Origin: Selenomonas sp. oral taxon 920
GTDB lineage: Bacteria; Bacillota; Negativicutes; Selenomonadales; Selenomonadaceae
Reading direction: 5' to 3'
NCBI RefSeq assembly: GCF_001717585.1
Contig: NZ_CP017042.1
Coordinates: 1,573,001 to 1,637,000, forward strand
DNA: 64,000 bases
Shown here: piece by piece, positions 51,019 through 60,776 of the stretch
Layout: every line of letters starts with the position of its first letter
How positions within the stretch are numbered: the stretch's first letter is position 1
The notes under the pieces: generated by a model
The model's input: the letters and a program-made list of their open reading frames with translations, nothing else
The model's database searches: none
Told to the model about the DNA's origin: nothing
Program-made: the position numbers and the translations under genes

Positions 51019-52730
51019 TCAAAGTGCTGCCAGCATATCCTGCACGCCCCTTAGATACGTATCGCGTGCAAAGTTGACAAGCTCCCCTGTCCTGCGAATC
51101 TTGACCTCGATGCTGCCGCTGTCGATGGTCTTGGGGCCGATCGCGATGCGCACAGGATAGCCGATCAGATCGCAGTCGTTGAACTTCACACCCGCGCGCT
51201 CACGGCGGTCGTCAAGCAGGACATCTATCCCCGCCGCACGCAGTTCCTCGTAGACCTCCTCTGCGTATGCGAGCTGCGCATTATCCTTTGCGTTGACCGC
51301 GACGACGACGACCTCGTAAGGAGCGATCGCACGGGGCCAGATAATGCCGCTCTCGTCGTGATTCTGCTCAATTGCCGCCGCCATCGTGCGTCCGACGCCG
51401 ATTCCGTAACAGCCCATCTGCATGGGCTGTGCCTTTCCCGTCTCATCGAGGAACGTCGCGCCCATCGCCTCACTGTACTTCGTACCGAGGGCGAAGATCT
51501 GCCCTGCCTCAATGCCGCGTCCGATATGGAGATGTCCGTTCTCACACACGGGACACGCATCTCCCTCCGCAACGAGACGGATGTCCGCCACGGTCACATC
51601 TCCAAAGTCGCGCTTCGGATTCACATTCATATAGTGGAAATCCGCCTCGTTTGCCCCCGAAACCGCATTGTGCATCCGCATCGCCGTCTCATCGACAACG
51701 ATGTGCGTGCCCTTCGCAATGCCGATTGGGCTCATAAAGCCGGGACAGCCGCCGACTGCACGGATCGCATCCTCGTCTGCCATACGCAGCTCGCGTGCAC
51801 CCGACACAGCATTCATCAGTTTGATCTCGTTGACCTCGTGGTCACCGCGCAGGAATGCGAGGATAAGGGTGTCGTCCTCCGCCTGGTAGGCGACTGCCTT
51901 GATCGTCTTTTCAATGGGAATCTTCAGATATTCCGCAAGCAGAGCGATCGTATGCGTGCCCGGTGTCGCCACCTTTTCAAGCGGCAGTGCCGCCTCGTCC
52001 GGTGCATCCATCGGACGCAGTGCCGCCTTTTCATCGCTCGCCGCATAGCTGCACGCATCGCAGCATGCAATGCGTGACTCACCTTCGGGCGCGAGCACAG
52101 TGAACTCCTCGGAGTGCCCGCCGCCGATCGCACCGCTGTCCGCCTCCACCGCGCGGAAATCCAGGCCGCAGCGTGTGAAGATATTCGTGTATGCGACCGA
52201 CATTTTGCGATAAGACTCGTTCATCCCCTCGACATCCTTATCGAAAGAATAAAGGTCTTTCATGATAAACTCACGGCTCCGCATAACGCCGAAGCGTGGG
52301 CGGCGCTCATCGCGGAACTTATCCTGAATCTGATAGAGCAGGACGGGCAGCTGCTTGTACGAGCGCAGCTCGTCGCGCACGAGCGCCGTAATCATCTCCT
52401 CATGCGTCGGTCCCATGCAGAACTCACGGTCATGGCGATCCTTGACACGGATCATCTCTGCTCCGTACGCTCCCCAGCGTCCGCTCTCCTCCCAGAGTTC
52501 GGAGGGTTGGAGGATCGGCATGAGGATCTCCTGTCCGCCCGCCGCGTCCATCTCCTCACGGATGATCTGTTCAATCTTGCGGATCGTGCGCCACGCAAGC
52601 GGCAGATAGGTATACATCCCCCCGCCGACTTGCGTATGAGACCCGCGCGATACATCAGCTGATGACTGGCGATCTCTGCCTCCGCAGGTGTATTTCTGAG
52701 TGTCGGCGCATACAGATTCGTAGCTCTCAT
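51019..52730 (-). CDS. proS: Prolyl-tRNA synthetase, reading frame broken by a one-base shift
   Basis: Class II bacterial ProRS. The normal N-terminus [20 protein letters not shown] begins at 52730 and runs to LIRKSAGG; the rest ([17 protein letters not shown] onward, through the YbaK-type editing insertion near 240-400 and the anticodon domain) lies in another frame. The switch falls at a run of six G on the coding strand (52623-52618); seven G would restore [10 protein letters not shown], the family consensus. About 570 residues once repaired. The start overlaps ispG as ATGA. A sequencing or assembly error is the simplest reading; true slippage or gene decay cannot be excluded. Confidence 0.9.
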
Positions 52731-53806
52731 GACGTTTTGCGTTCCTCCAATATTGCATCAATTTCCCGAAACAGTTCGGAAAGCAGTTCTTTTTCCTTCA
52801 CCTTTCGTACGACCTCGCCCTTGCGAAAGATCAGCCCCTCGCCGTTGCCGCCTGCGATGCCGACATCCGCGCCGCGAGCCTCGCCGGGACCGTTGACAAC
52901 ACAGCCCATCACGGCGACCTCAATCGGATCCTCCATGCCGCGCAGACGCTCCTCGACCTTCTCCGCGATCTCCACGAGGTTGATGCTCGTGCGCCCGCAG
53001 GTCGGACAGGCGACAAGCGTCGGCCCATACTCTTTGAGTCCGAGGGCTTTCAGTATTTCATTCGCCGTACGTACCTCGACTACGGGATCGCCCGTCAGTG
53101 AGATGCGGATCGTATCGCCGATGCCCTCGGCAAGGAGTGCACCGACACCGACCGAGGATTTTATGATCCCAGTGCCCGCCGTACCCGCCTCCGTGATGCC
53201 GAGATGAAGCGGATAGTCCACGCGCTCGCTCATCAAACGGTATGCCGCAAGCGTCAGCGGAACGTCGTGCGCCTTCAGCGAAATCTTCATATCGTAGAAG
53301 TCCTGTTCCTCAAGCACGCGTACATGCTCCATCGCAGATTCCACGAGTGCCTCCGCCGTAACACCGCCGTACTTCGTGAGCAGCTTGTGATCAAGCGAGC
53401 CGGCATTGACGCCGATGCGGATGGGAATCCCACCCTCGCGCGCTGCCGCGACCACCTTCTTCACGCGCTCTGTCCCGCCGATGTTGCCGGGGTTGATGCG
53501 CAGTGCCGCAACCCCCTGCGCCATCGCTTCGAGTGCAAGCTTGTAGTCAAAGTGGATATCCGCGACGAGCGGTGTCTTTACCTGGCGCACGATGCTGCCG
53601 AGATTCTTCGCTGCCGCCATATCGGGTACGGCAACGCGCACGATATCGCAGCCTGCTGCCGCAAGCTCACGAATCTGCTGAACGGTCGCCTCCGTATCCG
53701 TTGTCTTGGTATTGCACATGGACTGCACGGAGATGGGCGCATCCCCCCCGATGGGGATCGGCCCAATGTGGATTTGCCGCGTCCTGCGGCGTTCATACAT
53801 CACCAT
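52727..53806 (-). CDS. ispG: 4-hydroxy-3-methylbut-2-enyl-diphosphate synthase (flavodoxin) IspG
   Basis: [4Fe-4S] enzyme of the MEP pathway. 359 residues. N-terminal TIM barrel ([29 protein letters not shown]) and C-terminal Fe-S domain with ACPTCGRTS and [12 protein letters not shown] supplying three Cys and a Glu as cluster ligands. The start at 53806 follows GGGAGG; an in-frame Met two codons later is also possible. It overlaps proS and begins eight bases after rseP. Confidence 0.96.
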   Translation of the reverse strand: MVMYERRRTRQIHIGPIPIGGDAPISVQSMCNTKTTDTEATVQQIRELAAAGCDIVRVAVPDMAAAKNLGSIVRQVKTPLVADIHFDYKLALEAMAQGVAALRINPGNIGGTERVKKVVAAAREGGIPIRIGVNAGSLDHKLLTKYGGVTAEALVESAMEHVRVLEEQDFYDMKISLKAHDVPLTLAAYRLMSERVDYPLHLGITEAGTAGTGIIKSSVGVGALLAEGIGDTIRISLTGDPVVEVRTANEILKALGLKEYGPTLVACPTCGRTSINLVEIAEKVEERLRGMEDPIEVAVMGCVVNGPGEARGADVGIAGGNGEGLIFRKGEVVRKVKEKELLSELFREIDAILEERKTS

Positions 53807-53813
53807 AGCAAGG

Positions 53814-54854
53814 TCAGCCTCCCGCAAAGATACGGACAACGTCATTCTTCATCGCGAGCAGCATAAGCAGCACGATGAGGCCTACTCCCGCATTCTGGAT
53901 GTAGTGCATGACCTTCGGACTGAGCGGCTTGCCGCGCACTGCCTCGACGCAGAGCGTCAGGAAATGCCCGCCGTCAAGCGCCGGCACAGGCAGGAGGTTG
54001 ATGATCGCCAGGTTGAGGCTGAGCAGCGCCGCAAAGTTGAGGAGAGGCACAATGCCCATCTCCGCAACCTCCCCCGCCATCTGAGCCACGCCGATCGGTC
54101 CCGCAAGCTCCGAGCCGGAGAGTTCAAGGATAATGCGATAGAGCGCATCCAGCATCATCGCAATAATCATCGCCGTCCGCTCAAACGCCATCGAGACGGA
54201 TTGGAAGAAGCCTGGATAGGTGCTCTCATACGCATTCACAATGCCGATATAGCCGCGGTCATGTGATGCATCGTAGTGCGGTGTCACACTGACGGTGAGT
54301 TCCTTACCCGCACGATCTACCTGCATGGTCATGGGAACTGTGCCGTGATTCGTACGGATTACCTCGACCATCTCCTGCCATGTCTCAATCGGCTTTCCGT
54401 CGATCGCAAGAATACGGTCATTCGCCAAAAGTCCTGCCTCTGCTGCAGGGTTGTCCGCAAGTACCGTGCCGAGCACGGGTGCAGGGTTCGGCGTCTGCAC
54501 GCCTGCAAAGAAGAAGATGCCGAAGAAGAGCACCACCGGCAGGATGAAATTCATCGCCGAGCCTGCGAGGATCACAATCATGCGTGAGAGAATCGGTTTG
54601 CGGCAGTAGCCGCGTTCTCCCGCATCATTATCGTCAGCCGCCATGCCTGCAATATCGTTGAAGCCGCCGAGCGGTACAATGCGGATCGAATAGATCGTCT
54701 CACCATAGCGAAAACTCACGAGGCGCGGACCAAAGCCAATGGCAAACTCGTCCACGCGCATCCCCGTCAGTTTTGCCGTGATGAAGTGCCCAAGTTCGTG
54801 CACAAAAACGAGAAGGCCGAAGACAAATACTGTTGCGAGAATTTTTTCTAACAT
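53814..54854 (-). CDS. rseP: Site-2 membrane metalloprotease RseP
   Basis: Intramembrane zinc protease that trims stress anti-sigma factors or signal peptides. 346 residues. TM1 with zinc motif LLVFVHELGHFITAK (HExxH), a PDZ domain near 130-210 (AEAGLLANDRILAIDGKPI), and C-terminal NLLPVPALDGGHFL (LDG motif, third ligand). Start at 54854 follows AAAGGAGC. It directly follows cdsA; the dxr gene that usually lies between them is absent. Confidence 0.95.
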   Translation of the reverse strand: MLEKILATVFVFGLLVFVHELGHFITAKLTGMRVDEFAIGFGPRLVSFRYGETIYSIRIVPLGGFNDIAGMAADDNDAGERGYCRKPILSRMIVILAGSAMNFILPVVLFFGIFFFAGVQTPNPAPVLGTVLADNPAAEAGLLANDRILAIDGKPIETWQEMVEVIRTNHGTVPMTMQVDRAGKELTVSVTPHYDASHDRGYIGIVNAYESTYPGFFQSVSMAFERTAMIIAMMLDALYRIILELSGSELAGPIGVAQMAGEVAEMGIVPLLNFAALLSLNLAIINLLPVPALDGGHFLTLCVEAVRGKPLSPKVMHYIQNAGVGLIVLLMLLAMKNDVVRIFAGG

Positions 54855-54864
54855 CCAAGCTCCT

Positions 54865-55686
54865 TTAGCGTAAAACGAAGTAGATCGTGTAGTAGTAGAC
54901 AAGCGGCGCCGTAAAGAGCACGCTGTCAAAGCGATCCCAGATACCGCCATGTCCGGGGATGATGGCACCCGAGTCCTTGATGCCCACATGCCGCTTCATC
55001 AGGGATTCCACGAGATCGCCGAATGTGCCGAGCACAGCGATCGCAGCACCGAGTCCCGCCATCTGCGTGAGAGGCATAGAAAGGACATAGCCGAGCCCCA
55101 CCAACGCCGCAATCGTGCCGATCAGCCCGCCGAGAAAGCCCTCGACCGTTTTATTCGGGCTGATCGCAGGTGCCAGTCGATGCGATCCGAAGGAACGCCC
55201 TGCAAAGTAGGCAAAGCTGTCACTCGCCCATGTCCCGATAAACATGATCCAGACCATCACCGTCCCGAGGTCAAAGGTCTCGATCGGGGTCACATAGGCA
55301 GCGCCTGAGATATCTCGCAGCATAATGAGATGTGCAAACGGCAGACCGATATATACGATACCCGCCACAGAGATACACACATCCGGCACAGACACATCCC
55401 CGCGCAGGATCACGGAGGTGAGAAGTGCGAGCACGGCGGATGCCATGAGGGCAAGCAGGATCATATCCAGTTGTCCAAGGTAGGCACCGTAGAGCATGCC
55501 GCCGATCCCGAGAAGCCCGGAGAGGAGGGTGGGATTGCCGCCGCGGTGCGAAAAGGCTCGCGTGAATTCAAACCACGCGAGCACGGCGAGAATCGCCGCC
55601 GCAATGCTGAATATTGTCCCGCCCTCCTGAATCACGTAGGCGGCAAGTGCAATGCCGATTGTTCCGGAAATAATGCGTGTAATCAA
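54865..55686 (-). CDS. cdsA: Phosphatidate cytidylyltransferase
   Basis: Makes CDP-diacylglycerol. 273 residues with about seven or eight membrane helices. The C-terminal signature KRHVGIKDSGAIIPGHGGIWDRFDS is the CdsA consensus and ISPNKTVEGFLGG is the other conserved stretch. It follows uppS across 14 bases. Confidence 0.96.
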   Translation of the reverse strand: MITRIISGTIGIALAAYVIQEGGTIFSIAAAILAVLAWFEFTRAFSHRGGNPTLLSGLLGIGGMLYGAYLGQLDMILLALMASAVLALLTSVILRGDVSVPDVCISVAGIVYIGLPFAHLIMLRDISGAAYVTPIETFDLGTVMVWIMFIGTWASDSFAYFAGRSFGSHRLAPAISPNKTVEGFLGGLIGTIAALVGLGYVLSMPLTQMAGLGAAIAVLGTFGDLVESLMKRHVGIKDSGAIIPGHGGIWDRFDSVLFTAPLVYYYTIYFVLR

Positions 55687-55700
55687 ATCCTGTCTCCCAT

Positions 55701-56495
55701 TTATTCCTCGGCGGACAGCCCGCCAAAGCGACGATTGCGCCCTGCGAAATCCTCAATCGCAGCGGCAAGTTCCTCGGGGGTGAAATCCGGCCAGTGTGTA
55801 TCTGTAAAGTAAAGTTCCGCATAGGCGGACTGCCAGAGGAGAAAATTGCTCAGACGCAGATCGCCGCTCGTGCGGATGAAGAGATCGACGGGTGGATCGC
55901 CCGCCGTATCGAGCGTATTCGAAAAGACTTCCTCGTCAATCTCCTCCGGCGCAATCTCCCCAGCCGCTGCGCGCGCAGCGAGGGAACGTACGGCGCGCAG
56001 AATCTCATCCTGACTGCCGTAGTTCGCCGCCAGATTAAAGTGTACGCCCGTATTGTTCGCCGTGCGTACCTCCGCCTCCTCCATACGGTGCAGGAAACGC
56101 TCCGTAAAACGATCACGCCGTCCGATGAAGTGCAGGCGCACATGCTCTGCATGGAGCTCTGCGATCTCTTTCTCCAGAAAGGAATCAAAGAGATTCAGCA
56201 GGAAATCCACCTCACGGTGCGGGCGCTTCCAGTTCTCCGTGGAGAACGCATAGACCGTCAGCACCTCGATCCCCATCTCTGAGGCTGCGCGCACGATCCG
56301 CTTGAGCGTGCGCGCCCCCGCCTCATGTCCCGCCGAGCGGGAATCCCCCCGTTCCTTTGCCCAACGCCCGTTTCCATCCATGACAATAGCGACATGACGC
56401 GGCATAGTGCTGCGATCAATGATAGAACGGGAAGGAAGATCACCCTCATCGGAGACTGGCGTATGCTTGCCGCCGCCGAATATCTTTCTCCACAT
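55701..56495 (-). CDS. uppS: Isoprenyl transferase (undecaprenyl diphosphate synthase)
   Basis: cis-prenyltransferase for the cell-wall lipid carrier. 264 residues. HVAIVMDGNGRWAKERG, AFSTENWKRPHREVDFL and IRTSGDLRLSNFLLWQSAYAE are family consensus, including the catalytic Asp of MDGNGRW. The N-terminal 25 residues before PRHVAI are variable. Start at 56495 follows AAAGGATCC. An 80-base gap separates it from the 77-aa gene. Confidence 0.96.
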   Translation of the reverse strand: MWRKIFGGGKHTPVSDEGDLPSRSIIDRSTMPRHVAIVMDGNGRWAKERGDSRSAGHEAGARTLKRIVRAASEMGIEVLTVYAFSTENWKRPHREVDFLLNLFDSFLEKEIAELHAEHVRLHFIGRRDRFTERFLHRMEEAEVRTANNTGVHFNLAANYGSQDEILRAVRSLAARAAAGEIAPEEIDEEVFSNTLDTAGDPPVDLFIRTSGDLRLSNFLLWQSAYAELYFTDTHWPDFTPEELAAAIEDFAGRNRRFGGLSAEE

Positions 56496-56574
56496 ATGGA
56501 TCCTTTCCCCTCCCCTGCGGGATTTCATTCTGGCAAAACACCCCTCCGACGGCTGCCGGAAGGGCTGTATCCAC

Positions 56575-56808
56575 TCAACGGAGCTGTTCTTCGCAGGCGG
56601 CAACAGATGCACTGCGCGCCGGTGCGGGGGTCAGTGTGAGCATGCATCTTCCCCCACGCTCCCGCACGCGGACAACATACGGCACCGTTTCATCCACCCC
56701 AAAGAAGTCCCGCGGAGACCGCGTCTCCTGCAATGCACAGGCGGAATGCTCCGCCTCTGCCGGAGTACGGACATCCGCCCATGCGCGCGCCAAATAAAGA
56801 TCTGTCAT
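56575..56808 (-). CDS. Small hypothetical protein coupled to frr, 77 aa
   Basis: No recognised family. It is soluble and charged, with a VPYVVRVRERGGRCMLTLTP beta-like stretch in the middle and an Ala-rich C-terminus. Its ATG shares one base with the frr stop (TGATG), so it is placed for translational coupling. The local third-position GC matches neighbours. It fills a slot between frr and uppS that is usually empty. Likely real, but small. Confidence 0.6.
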   Translation of the reverse strand: MTDLYLARAWADVRTPAEAEHSACALQETRSPRDFFGVDETVPYVVRVRERGGRCMLTLTPAPARSASVAACEEQLR

Positions 56809-57365
56809 CAGATCTCCATGACCTCTTTTTCCTTTGCCGCACGCATATCTTCCATCTGCTTGACAAATTTATCCACAAGCTTCTGTACGGAGTCCTGCCC
56901 GCGCTTGGACTCGTCCTCGTTGATCTCCTTGTCCTTCTCGAGCTTCTTGATCGCTTCGTTCGCATCACGGCGAATGTTGCGCAGGGCAACCTTCGCGTCC
57001 TCCGTCTTCTTGCCGACCGTCTTGATGAGCTCCTTGCGGCGCTCTTGTGTCGGCTGCGGAATCGCGAGACGGATCACAGTGCCGTCCGAGTTCGGTGAGA
57101 GCCCGAGGTCGGACTTCGAGATCGCGATCTCAATCTCGTGCAGGATGGATTTCTCCCACGGCGTAATGACAATCATATGCGGCTCGGGCACCGTCACCTT
57201 TGCGAGCTGGTTGACCGAGGTCGGTGTCCCGTAGTAAGGCACCATCACCTTGTCCAAGAGATTCGGTGTCGCACGCCCTGCACGCAGGGATGAGAACTCA
57301 CGGCGGAGTGCCTCAATCGCCTTGTTCATACTTGCCTCATGCTTCGAGAGAATTTCCTTGATCAT
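56808..57365 (-). CDS. frr: Ribosome recycling factor
   Basis: Splits post-termination ribosomes with EF-G. 185 residues. [21 protein letters not shown] at the start, [19 protein letters not shown], and the C-terminal helix are consensus. It overlaps pyrH as ATGA. Confidence 0.98.
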   Translation of the reverse strand: MIKEILSKHEASMNKAIEALRREFSSLRAGRATPNLLDKVMVPYYGTPTSVNQLAKVTVPEPHMIVITPWEKSILHEIEIAISKSDLGLSPNSDGTVIRLAIPQPTQERRKELIKTVGKKTEDAKVALRNIRRDANEAIKKLEKDKEINEDESKRGQDSVQKLVDKFVKQMEDMRAAKEKEVMEI

Positions 57366-58087
57366 ACAGTCTCGCCTCCTACGGTCGTTCCAATCGGCTC
57401 TCCAAATGACGCACGCGCAATATTCGCATGCTCGTCAATATTAAACACCACAATGGGAATCTTGTTCTCCATGCACAGACTTGTCGCCGTCGCATCCATC
57501 ACCGCCAGCCCTTTCTGCAGGATGTCGATGTAGGTCAGCGTCTCAAAGCGCTTCGCATTCGGATTCTTGTTCGGATCGGAATCATAGATCCCATCCGTCC
57601 CCTTCTTCGCCATGAGGATGACATCCGCCTCGATCTCAGCCGCGCGCAATGCCGCCGTCGTGTCGGTCGAAAAATACGGATTGCCCGTCCCCGCACCAAA
57701 GATCACGACCCGCCCCTTCTCCATATGGCGAATGGCTCGCCGGCGAATATAGGGCTCCGCCACCTGACGCATCTCAATCGCACTCTGTACACGCGTATCG
57801 ACATCCTGCTTCTCGAGCGCATCCTGCAGCGCAAGCGCATTCATCACCGTTGCCATCATACCCATATAGTCCGCAGTCGTACGATCCATTCCTTTGGCGC
57901 TTCCTGCAAGACCGCGCCATATATTGCCGCCGCCGACCACGATCGCGACATCGATCCCATGATCGCGCACCTTCTTAATCTGTGCAGCAATCTCCTCGAC
58001 AACAGCAGGGTTGATGCCGAATCCCTGATCTCCTGCCAGAGCCTCTCCGCTGAGTTTCAAAACAACACGGCGATATTTCGCTTCCAC
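57362..58087 (-). CDS. pyrH: Uridylate kinase
   Basis: UMP kinase of the amino-acid kinase fold, 241 residues. [25 protein letters not shown]-type motif ([18 protein letters not shown]) and the UMP/ATP site [20 protein letters not shown] are diagnostic. The start is GTG at 58087 after GGAGGAG. An extended -10 promoter lies just upstream. Confidence 0.98.
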   Translation of the reverse strand: MEAKYRRVVLKLSGEALAGDQGFGINPAVVEEIAAQIKKVRDHGIDVAIVVGGGNIWRGLAGSAKGMDRTTADYMGMMATVMNALALQDALEKQDVDTRVQSAIEMRQVAEPYIRRRAIRHMEKGRVVIFGAGTGNPYFSTDTTAALRAAEIEADVILMAKKGTDGIYDSDPNKNPNAKRFETLTYIDILQKGLAVMDATATSLCMENKIPIVVFNIDEHANIARASFGEPIGTTVGGETV

Positions 58088-58116
58088 GCTGACTCCTCCT
58101 GTCTGTTCTTTGCGCC

Positions 58117-58122
58117 ATTATA
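58117..58122 (-). promoter_or_regulatory. Extended -10 promoter of pyrH
   Basis: Minus strand TGC-TATAAT with no good -35 at the expected distance. It lies about 30 bases before the pyrH start and 40 after the tsf terminator. Confidence 0.55.
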
Positions 58123-58162
58123 GCATATTTCTGCAAAAAAATCCGCTCTGTCTCTGCAAAAA

Positions 58163-58208
58163 AGGGGCGCCATGCGAAGCAAAAATATGCTTCGCACAAC
58201 AGCCCCTT
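58163..58208 (-). terminator. Terminator after tsf
   Basis: Long hairpin: outer AGGGGC/GCCCCT and inner TGCGAAGCA/TGCTTCGCA, followed by TTTTTTGC on the minus strand. Confidence 0.8.
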
Positions 58209-58220
58209 CTCTTCATTCTC

Positions 58221-59087
58221 TTACTGCATCTGTGCAGCAACCTCCGCCGCGAAATCTTCCTGCTTCTTCTCGATGCCCTCGCCAAGCTGGAAGCGCGTGA
58301 ACGCCTTGATCTCCACGCCGCCGAGTACTGCCGAGACCTTCTGCTCCGGATCCTTCACGAACTTCTGCTCAAGCAGGCAGACCTCTTCATAGAACTTGTT
58401 GATACGTCCCTCGACCATCTTCTCGATGATCTTCTCCGGCTTGCCCTCTTCGAGCGCCTGCTTGCGGAGAACTTCTTTCTCGTGCTCGATGTGGTCCGCC
58501 GTCACGCCGGAACGATCAATCGCGATCGGCGCAGCTGCTGCAATCTGCATCGCGATATCCTTGCCCAGCTGCTCATCGCCGCCCGAGAGCTCCACGAGGA
58601 TACCGATCTTGCCGCCCATGTGGATGTACGTCGCAACACGACCGGCACTCTCATAGCGTGCAAAACGACGCAGTGAAATCTTCTCGCCGATCGTCGCCGT
58701 TGCCTCGGTGATGAGCGATGCGACATCCTTGCCGTCGAGCATGCTTGCGTTCAGCGCATCAAGATCGGCCGGATTCGTCTCTGCAATATGCTTTGCAACC
58801 TTCGCGCTCAGCTCACGGAACTGCTCGTTGCCCGCCGCAAAGTCTGTCTCACAGTTGATCTCGACGATCGCCCCGACCTTTGCATCCTCCGTCAGATACG
58901 CCGTCACAGCACCTTCAGCGGCGATACGGCCGGCCTTCTTCTCCGCCTTTGCAATGCCTTTTTCACGCAGATAGTCGATTGCCTTCTGCATATCGCCGTC
59001 CGTCTCCGCGAGAGCCTTCTTGCAGTCCATCATCCCCGCGCCCGTACGCTCACGCAGTTCCTTTACCATTGCTGCACTGATTGCCAT
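58221..59087 (-). CDS. tsf: Elongation factor Ts
   Basis: Nucleotide exchange factor of EF-Tu. 288 residues. [21 protein letters not shown] is the family start; [20 protein letters not shown] holds the TDFV-like contact. ATG follows AGGGAGGAAATACA. It lies 73 bases after rpsB with a modest hairpin between. Confidence 0.98.
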   Translation of the reverse strand: MAISAAMVKELRERTGAGMMDCKKALAETDGDMQKAIDYLREKGIAKAEKKAGRIAAEGAVTAYLTEDAKVGAIVEINCETDFAAGNEQFRELSAKVAKHIAETNPADLDALNASMLDGKDVASLITEATATIGEKISLRRFARYESAGRVATYIHMGGKIGILVELSGGDEQLGKDIAMQIAAAAPIAIDRSGVTADHIEHEKEVLRKQALEEGKPEKIIEKMVEGRINKFYEEVCLLEQKFVKDPEQKVSAVLGGVEIKAFTRFQLGEGIEKKQEDFAAEVAAQMQ

Positions 59088-59124
59088 TGTATTTCCTCCC
59101 TATAACAACTCATAAAAAAGGAGC

Positions 59125-59142
59125 AAGGGATAACACTCCCTT
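59125..59142 (-). terminator. Weak hairpin between rpsB and tsf
   Basis: AAGGGA/TCCCTT 6-bp stem with a 6-base loop, followed on the minus strand by a run of T. Probably gives partial termination or processing between two co-transcribed genes. Confidence 0.4.
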
Positions 59143-59160
59143 ACCCCTCTGTTTGTTTCC

Positions 59161-59871
59161 TTACTCCGCCGCAGCCGTCTCCGGTGCGCCGCCCTGATTG
59201 CCCTCGAGCACAGCATCTGCCATGCAGCCCGTGAGGAGCTTCACCGCACGAATCGCATCGTCATTGCCCGGGATCACATAGTCGATCTCGTCCGGATCGC
59301 AGTTCGTGTCTACGATTGCGACAATAGGGATGTTCAGCTTGCGCGCCTCAGCGACCGCAATACGCTCCTTGCGCGGGTCCACGACGAAGAGAGCCCCCGG
59401 CAGACGGTTCATGTCCTTGATGCCGCCCAGATAGCGCTCGAGCTTCTCTTTCTCGTGACGCAGTCCCTGCACTTCCTTCTTCGTCAGCACCTCGAACGTT
59501 CCGTTCTCCTCCATCTCCTCAAGGGTCTTGAGGCGGTGGATACGGCGCTGGATCGTCTGGAAGTTCGTCATCATGCCGCCGAGCCAACGCTCGTTGACAT
59601 AGAACATATTCGCACGGAGAGCCTCCTCGCGAATCGCCTCCTGCGCCTGCTTCTTCGTGCCGATGAAGAGCACAGACTTGCCTTCCTGGGCAACACTGCG
59701 GAGAAAGTTATACGCCTCATCCACCTTACGCACCGTCTTCTGCAGATCGATGATGTAGATGCCGTTGCGCTCCGTAAAGATGTAACGTGCCATCTTCGGG
59801 TTCCAGCGGCGCGTCTGATGTCCGAAATGGACACCTGCCTCCAGAAGCTGCTTCATAGAAATTACTGCCAT
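59161..59871 (-). CDS. rpsB: 30S ribosomal protein S2
   Basis: uS2, 236 residues. [39 protein letters not shown] and [22 protein letters not shown] are consensus. Start at 59871 follows AACAGGAGG. The in-frame 58 codons upstream are leader DNA. The roughly 107-base 5' leader could fold and act in autoregulation, as S2 does elsewhere; not shown. Confidence 0.98.
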   Translation of the reverse strand: MAVISMKQLLEAGVHFGHQTRRWNPKMARYIFTERNGIYIIDLQKTVRKVDEAYNFLRSVAQEGKSVLFIGTKKQAQEAIREEALRANMFYVNERWLGGMMTNFQTIQRRIHRLKTLEEMEENGTFEVLTKKEVQGLRHEKEKLERYLGGIKDMNRLPGALFVVDPRKERIAVAEARKLNIPIVAIVDTNCDPDEIDYVIPGNDDAIRAVKLLTGCMADAVLEGNQGGAPETAAAE

Positions 59872-59977
59872 GGAAATACCTCCTGTTTTTCTTCCGCGCC
59901 CCTCATCTGCTGCACCACCGCGCAGAACGCAGCACAGAACAGCTATCGGATACGCGTGCTTTTTTACACTGCGGGAT

Positions 59978-60006
59978 ATTATAGCATAAGAAACACGCCA
60001 AGACAA
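59978..60006 (-). promoter_or_regulatory. Promoter of rpsB-tsf
   Basis: On the minus strand: -35 TTGTCT at 60006-60001, a 17-base spacer ending in TGC, -10 TATAAT at 59983-59978. Strong extended promoter. Confidence 0.82.
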
Positions 60007-60032
60007 CGCCTCCGCAAAATTTTTAAAAAAAA

Positions 60033-60055
60033 ATGGAGAGCACACAGCTCTCCAT
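60033..60055 (-). terminator. Terminator after sepF
   Basis: ATGGAGAGC/GCTCTCCAT perfect 9-bp stem with a 5-base loop, followed on the minus strand by nine T. Confidence 0.9.
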
Positions 60056-60080
60056 TTCTATATTTTTATGATTGAACGGC

Positions 60081-60623
60081 TCAATGCGCCCGTGCAGGTG
60101 TCTCCGAAACCTCTACCCCCTTCGGCGCATAGAGGATGATCGAACTTGACACCATACGTGCCGTTCCATGGAGCACATAGCAGGCACCATTCAGGAAATC
60201 GCAGACACGGCGCCGCTCACTGTCATTCAGGCAGTCAAAATTGACCGCAACAGCAATGCCCTGCTTGAGCTGGATAACCGCCGTTCCCACATCGTCATAA
60301 CGACGCGGACGGTGAATGCGCACCTTCAACTCTGCCACCTTAGTCGTGTGTACCGTCAGTGGTGTGCCGCCGTCCCCTGTCGAGGGCGTACGCTGCGTGG
60401 ACGAAGAAGTACTGTACGCTGCACTTGAAAAGGATACCGTTCCGCCGTTGGCAACGCGGCGCTCCGTCACAGCTGTGCGCTGCGTCTGGGCAGATATCTG
60501 CTCAGTGCGCTGCTGCTCCTCCTCATACTCCTCGTACTCGTCGTCGTCGGCGGCGGGGATAAATGAGTCCACGACGCGCGACGTCATATCCTTCACACGT
60601 GAAAGCAACGAATTCGCACCCAT
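60081..60623 (-). CDS. sepF: Cell division protein SepF
   Basis: FtsZ-bundling membrane anchor, 180 residues. N-terminal amphipathic helix (SLLSRVKDMTSRVVDSFIP), an acidic and Ser/Thr-rich linker (EYEEYEEEQQRTEQ), and a C-terminal SepF domain from about residue 93 (LKVRIHRPRRYDDVGTAVI, AVNFDCLNDSERRRVCDFL, RMVSSSIILYAPKGVEV). It stands alone rather than in the usual ylm cluster and has its own terminator. Confidence 0.94.
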   Translation of the reverse strand: MGANSLLSRVKDMTSRVVDSFIPAADDDEYEEYEEEQQRTEQISAQTQRTAVTERRVANGGTVSFSSAAYSTSSSTQRTPSTGDGGTPLTVHTTKVAELKVRIHRPRRYDDVGTAVIQLKQGIAVAVNFDCLNDSERRRVCDFLNGACYVLHGTARMVSSSIILYAPKGVEVSETPARAH

Positions 60624-60776
60624 TTATCTCTTCCTTCCTTAGATAATCTCAATTTCAACACAATTGGTTACAGTCTCTCATTTTACTAACGCAGACATAC
60701 TATCACATTTTTTTCAGAAATGCAAGCATATCAAATGAAAACATAATCTTTCCGACAAACAAAATATTTTCCTGCT

